From contig BLAL01000054.1 of assembly GCA_015698045.1 (NCBI GenBank), forward strand, positions 930,001 through 994,000: a DNA stretch of 64,000 bases, read 5' to 3'. Positions 59,612 to 64,000 of the stretch are shown piece by piece. Source of the stretch: Rhizophagus clarus (lineage: Eukaryota; Glomeromycota; Glomeromycetes; Glomerales; Glomeraceae). The position numbers were made by a program, and so were the translations under genes. The notes under the pieces were generated by a model that worked only from the letters and a program-made list of their open reading frames with translations, did not search any database and had not been told where the DNA came from. Each line of letters opens with the position of its first letter. The stretch's first letter is position 1.

Positions 59612-60956
59612 ATTTAGAAGGATATCTTGAATTTGCAATTTCACTTGCAAAAGAATGTGGTCAAATAATTTTGGAAGCGTCAAAAGGACGTTATTCAAAA
59701 ATTAATAAATTTTACAGTAAGGGTGAGAATCCTACTGATTTAGTAACTGAAACTGATAGAAGTGTGGAAGAATTAATAAAATCTAGACTTAATTCAAAAT
59801 ATCCCGAACATAAGTAATTACAATTTTAATTTTATAAAAAAAATTTGGTAAAGACTTTAAAATTAAAATTCTTATATTTTAGATTTGTCGGAGAAGAAAC
59901 GGCTGCAGCTGGTAATCATTATGATCTATCTGATGAACCAACTTGGATCATTGATCCGATAGGTGAATATAGATTAATAAATTATTTAAATTATTTTTCA
60001 ATGATTATATATTTTTAATACAATATTCATTTATTTTATTCAGACGGAACGACGAATTTTATTCATGGGTAAAATCATTAAACTAAAGTAATCTCTTTTA
60101 CGAAAAAGCAGACTAATAAAAATTTTCTTTATATCTACAGATTTCCCTTTGTTGCAGTGTGCATAGGACTAACTATCAATAAAGAACCTGTAATTGGTGT
60201 AGTCTTTAATCCGTTCCTCGATCAAGTACTTAAAACGTTACTTTTTTTCGAATTTTTTCTAGCAAAATAAAAAAAAAACTTATATATTTTATTAAATAGT
60301 TATTTTCAGCTCGTAAAGGAAATGGAGCATATCTTAATTTGAATACAAAACTTCCTTTATCGAGTCCAAATCCACCAGTTATTATACCTTCAAGTTTGGC
60401 AGAATGCTTAGTAATATCAGAGTTTGGCAACAATAGATCTTCAACGACTTTAGGGAAAAAAATTAGATCAGTTCATAGCTTGTTATCAAAACCTGGTGAT
60501 GTTACTTGGGGTAAAAAAAATGCTGGATTAGTTCATGGTGTTAGAAGTCTTGGTAGTGCTGCTTTAGATATTATGCAACTTGCAAAGGGTGAAGCTGATA
60601 TGTTTTGGGAAATTGGTTGTTGGGAATGGTATGTTTACATGATTTAATTAATGTATATTGTGATTATTATTATTGTGATTATTGTTATGATTATTATTAC
60701 GATTATAATTCAATTATTTATAAATCATTTTTTTAGGGATGTAACAGCTGCTCTCGTTATATTAAGAGAATCAGGCGGTATTATGGTTAATGGTAATGGA
60801 CCAAATGAAGGACCTGTTGATATATTAGGAAGAAAATATTTAGCTGTAAGAGGTGGTTCTTCATGTGCTGGCGATGAGACTGTTGAACAAAGTCAATTAA
60901 GATTAGTTAGAGAACTTTGGAACATCGTTGAAGAAATTGATTGTCCAAGGAAATAA
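59500..60956 (+). CDS. Inositol monophosphatase family protein
   Basis: Seven exons: 59500-59509 (10 bp), 59618-59813, 59883-59962, 60044-60068, 60141-60225, 60300-60628, 60737-60956; 314 residues. Start chosen because ATG GAG GCA G plus the next exon gives MEAEGYLEFAISLAKECGQI, the usual N-terminus. Metal/phosphate motifs: FVGEET, WIIDPIDGTTNFIHGFP (complete only when the 25 bp fourth exon is included), LFSARKGNGA, and the C-terminal WDVTAALVILRESGG. Family role: Mg2+-dependent, Li+-sensitive hydrolysis of inositol phosphates in the cytosol, feeding inositol recycling. It converges on the next gene with 101 bp between stops. Confidence 0.95.
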
Positions 60957-61057
60957 TTAGTAGAATTTTATTTATAAAAGAAAAAACATATGTACAATAT
61001 AAAATTTTATACTAAATTATTTTAAGAAATCAAATTTCTTGAAAGTTAATAAATTAT

Positions 61058-62249
61058 TTAATTTATTATTTCAATATCACCATATTGATTTGTTCTGATT
61101 TTTCCTTCATTACGTAATTCTTCAAAATCTTCTCTTGTCCTTGGTATATTTTCAAAATCTCCTCTGGTTCTTGGTGGTATACTTTCATTAGAATCATCAT
61201 TATTAAATGTAGGTTTCTGCTGTTGTTGTGCTGAATTATTATTTTGACGAATTTTATCCCATGTAGACGATGAACTTGAATTTTTTGCTCTGATTTTATC
61301 CCAAGAACTACTATTATTATCATCATGTTGTGAAGATGATTGTTGCTGGTGTTGTCGCGGAGGAGATCCATAATTCCATGATGATTGTTGTTCTAAATAG
61401 AGAGAGTTTTATAATTATTATTAAAAAATTTATTCTTATTAATAGATCTAATTGATTAAAATAACTTTTTTATTACCATCCCCAGTATCACCAAGATCTC
61501 GATTATCAGGGATAAACTCGTCTGATAAAGCTGATGATTCTTCATCTCCTCCTTGTTCTTGATTTTGACTTTGTTTTCTATTTTGAGGAATATTTTGAAA
61601 ACTTGATAATATTATATTATTAAATTAATTTTTCAATAAAATTATTTATTAATAATATTTTCGTATTTTTTTATTATTTATTTAAATAATAATTATACTT
61701 TACTGAGCATTTTTAATAGCTTCAAAAATTCTTTGAGAATTCGGTAAGGATTTAATAGTACGTATCCCAGCAGCAGTTCCTGTGAAAAATCCTATCTGAC
61801 CTCCCATAACCATTGATCCCACACATAATGTTAAACTTAAACCAAGAGTATATTTTTTTAATCTAGCTATAAATTTGAATTAATGTAAATGATATTGAAT
61901 TTCGATTTTACAACATATAGTATATATTTAAAAGTACATACAAAAGTAACCACCAGCAAGAGCTCCTGCAAGTGCCCCAAGTCTTGCTAGAAAAAAAAAG
62001 TATTAAACAAAAAAGAATACTTTGTAAATTAAAAATAAGAAATAATAAAATTAAAATAAAATCGGATAAAATCAATGTAACAAAAAAAAGAGAGAGAATA
62101 TATAAAAACAAAAACATACAATGAGTTAGTACTTGTGATTTCGCTTTGCGAAATGCTTCTTGCTCTTCTTCCGAAAGGTCTAAATGTTTAATATCATCTG
62201 AAAGTACTATAATACGACTACGATTGTTACCCGAGGGCATTACAGACAT
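61058..62249 (-). CDS. Small glycine-zipper membrane protein with disordered Gln/Ser-rich tail, unknown function
   Basis: Five exons: 62249-62120, 61986-61942, 61866-61704, 61601-61477, 61392-61058; 265 residues. N-terminal helix DLSEEEQEAFRKAKSQVL, then a Gly/Ala-rich segment LGALAGALAGGYF, then LGLSLTLCVGSMVMGGQIGF with TGTAAG: two probable membrane helices with glycine-zipper spacing. The second half is polar and low in complexity (QQQSSSQHDDNNSSSWDK, PPRTRGDFENIPRTREDF). The helix-plus-glycine-zipper plan is faintly like OCIA-domain mitochondrial proteins, but I cannot confirm it. Confidence 0.72.
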
Positions 62250-63160
62250 TATGATTCATATAGTATTCGTGTAGTATTTGTAAGAGATGGAGAATTGGCG
62301 ATCATCAATAATTAGTGTGTGTAAAGTGGTACAAATGACTGATCACCTTTTCATTAGAATATGAGCATACAATTTGATTTTTTAATTTTTGTGATCACTC
62401 TTTTCTCCCTAAAACAAATTGTTAATATAAACACATAAAACACATAAAAACTCGTTAAGATCGTATAATATATAAAATATATACTTTTTTATTAAAATAA
62501 TTTATTATTTTACAACTTTTCATACAATCATCTAGGAGGGCGTGTTGGGATAGTTTTTTAACTTGAAAACAATCAGAAGAAACAAATTTATCATTCGTCC
62601 CAAGGTATAAATATGGGTGATTTTGTTTTCTTACATCTTCAATTCAAAAGAAGACAAAACCGGATAACAATGAATGGTTTAAACGCCGAAAATTGGCCAA
62701 TGGGGCTTTGCAGGACCACATTCCATCAAACTAAAAAATGTCAATTTATAAATCAAAATAACTTTATTCAAAAACATAGATTTAAGTGCGACTGCCTTCT
62801 GAGGTGGTCCGCCATTTATTCGTACCCAAGAAAAAGGATTACAATGAATGGTGTAAACACCAAAAATTGGCAATGGGACTTTGCAGGAAATTTGTAAATT
62901 GCTAAACATAGATTTGAGCGCGATTGCCTTCTAAGGTGGTCGCTAGGGAATGGGTTGTAGATATCCCGATGATCTACGTAGGGGGCCTTTCTGATAAGGG
63001 CCGTCAAAAAGCTGAGAAGGAATAACGTGAGAATATATGACTTTTATTTCGAGCGTTAATATGATATAAAGAATACATATACTAAATAAACGAATAAAAA
63101 AATATATATATACACATTGTAGAGATATGATGAAAGGGAATTGGAGATGCTCGAGCATTC
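62250..63160. repeat. Intergenic region with a ~177 bp tandem duplication
   Basis: 62660-62800 and 62837-62940 share aacaatgaatggt(t/g)taaac, aaaattggc, gg(g/a)ctttgcagga and aacatagattt(a/g)ag(t/c)gcga, giving a period near 177 bp. The GC content is higher than around it. Frames on either strand are broken, so this is probably a duplicated fragment of a decayed gene or transposon. Confidence 0.5.
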
Positions 63161-63162
63161 AA

Positions 63163-63980
63163 TTATTTCTAATTGACATTTTTGTATTAAATTATCAATA
63201 TCATTATTTCCAGATGTCCAATTTGAGATAGATAGTGTTTCTAATTGACATTTTTGTATTAAATTATCAATATCATTATTTCCAGATGTCCAATTTGAGA
63301 TAGATAGTGTTTCTAATTGATATTTTTGTATTAAATTATCAATATCATTATTTCCAGATGTCCAATTTGAGATAGATAGTGTTTCTAATTGATATTTTTG
63401 TATTAAATTATCAATATCATTATTTCCAGATGTCCAATTTGAGATAGATAATTAATTACACACCATATACACTATGAATCTTTCATGATAAATGAAAGGA
63501 GATATGATGAAGAGAATTAATTGGTGATGAACAAATCATAAACCCAATCAATTATTTTGTTTGGCATGAGTGTTTCTAGTTGATATTTTTGTATTAAATT
63601 ATCAATATCATTATTTCCAGATGTCCAAAATGACCAATTTTGAGAGGTTTTCTTTTAATAGGTCGTGGATAATTTCCAGATGTCCAATTTGAGAAGTTTT
63701 CTTTCAAATAGGTCATGGATAATTTCCAGATGTCCAATTTGAGAAGTTTTCTTTTAATAGGTCGTGAAAAATTTCCAGATGTCCAGTTTGAATGTTTTCT
63801 TTTAAATGGATCATGGAAAATTTCCAGATGTCCAATTTGAAAAGTTTTCTTTCAAATAGATCATGGAAAATTTCCAGATGTCCAATTTGAAAAGTTTCTT
63901 TCAAATAGGTTAGAGATAATTTCCAGATGTCCAATTTGAAAAGTTTTCTTTCAAATAGGTCATGGATTAACAATGAATAA
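63163..63980 (-). repeat. Satellite derived from a kinase-linker coding sequence (72 bp, then ~48 bp units)
   Basis: Four consecutive 72 bp units (starting near 63163, 63235, 63307, 63379) and one more near 63568. In one minus-strand frame each encodes LSISNWTSGNNDIDNLIQKC followed by QLET. From 63650 to 63960 about six ~48 bp units follow, each with tttccagatgtccaatttga and tttctttcaaataggtcatg, encoding the shorter KENFSNWTSGN core in changing frames. I remember NWTSGN.DID..IQ from the N-terminal linkers of many Rhizophagus protein kinases; here only this segment is multiplied. The array runs to near the window edge, so a kinase gene may lie beyond it. Confidence 0.7.
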
Positions 63981-64000
63981 TTATAGATATGTATATATAT

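Noticed and set aside
63163..63980. Regular repeat array that looks superficially CRISPR-like
   Set aside because: Units are contiguous without unique spacers, and the genome is eukaryotic.
1..64000. tRNA, rRNA or snRNA genes
   Set aside because: None was recognised by eye; a covariance-model scan would be needed to exclude them.

Overview
This is AT-rich eukaryotic DNA, most likely from an arbuscular mycorrhizal fungus close to Rhizophagus (Glomeromycotina). The clues are many short spliced introns with GT..AG borders, typical fungal genes (PNS1-type choline-like transporter, RRP4, COX8/COX7C, a RhoGEF), a transposon-rich AT desert, and a right-edge satellite whose minus strand encodes repeats of a peptide (NWTSGNNDIDNLIQKCQ) that I remember from the linkers of the expanded Rhizophagus kinase family. 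The species call is inference. All exon borders were read by eye from splice signals, reading frame and family conservation.

Layout. 1-2440: the 3' end of a plasma-membrane Ca2+-ATPase gene, then a decayed second copy. 4504-7775 (minus): a RhoGEF with DH, PH and C-terminal PH-like regions, 5' end unresolved. 8700-26850: a gene-poor desert with a 1.7 kb nested palindrome, a MITE, an apparently intact Tc1/mariner element, diverged tandem arrays, a 700 bp polypurine tract, a TTAGGG-like interstitial array split by a 2.07 kb element with a 7 bp target duplication, and a 21 bp minisatellite.

26850-62250: a compact gene island. In order: (+) a 1,514-residue fusion of animal-type haem peroxidase, DOMON, cytochrome b561, cytochrome b5 and FAD/NAD(P)H reductase; (-) a long repeat-rich single-pass surface protein resembling an Msb2-type signalling mucin; (-) a multi-pass membrane protein; (-) a microbial-type PARG with four C-terminal UBA domains; (+) YJU2B/CCDC130 splicing factor; (-) COX8/COX7C; (+) exosome subunit RRP4; (-) telomerase reverse transcriptase in 21 exons; (+) a CINP homologue; (-) a small membrane/secreted protein; (-) PNS1/SLC44 transporter; (+) inositol monophosphatase; (-) a small glycine-zipper membrane protein. 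Several are divergent pairs with short shared promoters (PARG/YJU2B 249 bp, COX8/RRP4 155 bp, TERT/CINP 181 bp). The last 1.7 kb is repetitive.

The most novel-looking item is the peroxidase-DOMON-b561-b5-reductase fusion. Its layout recalls an animal dual oxidase (extracellular peroxidase-like domain, membrane haems, cytosolic NAD(P)H/FAD module) but it is built from different membrane and haem modules. The second is the PARG-UBA4 fusion, which physically joins ADP-ribose removal and ubiquitin binding.
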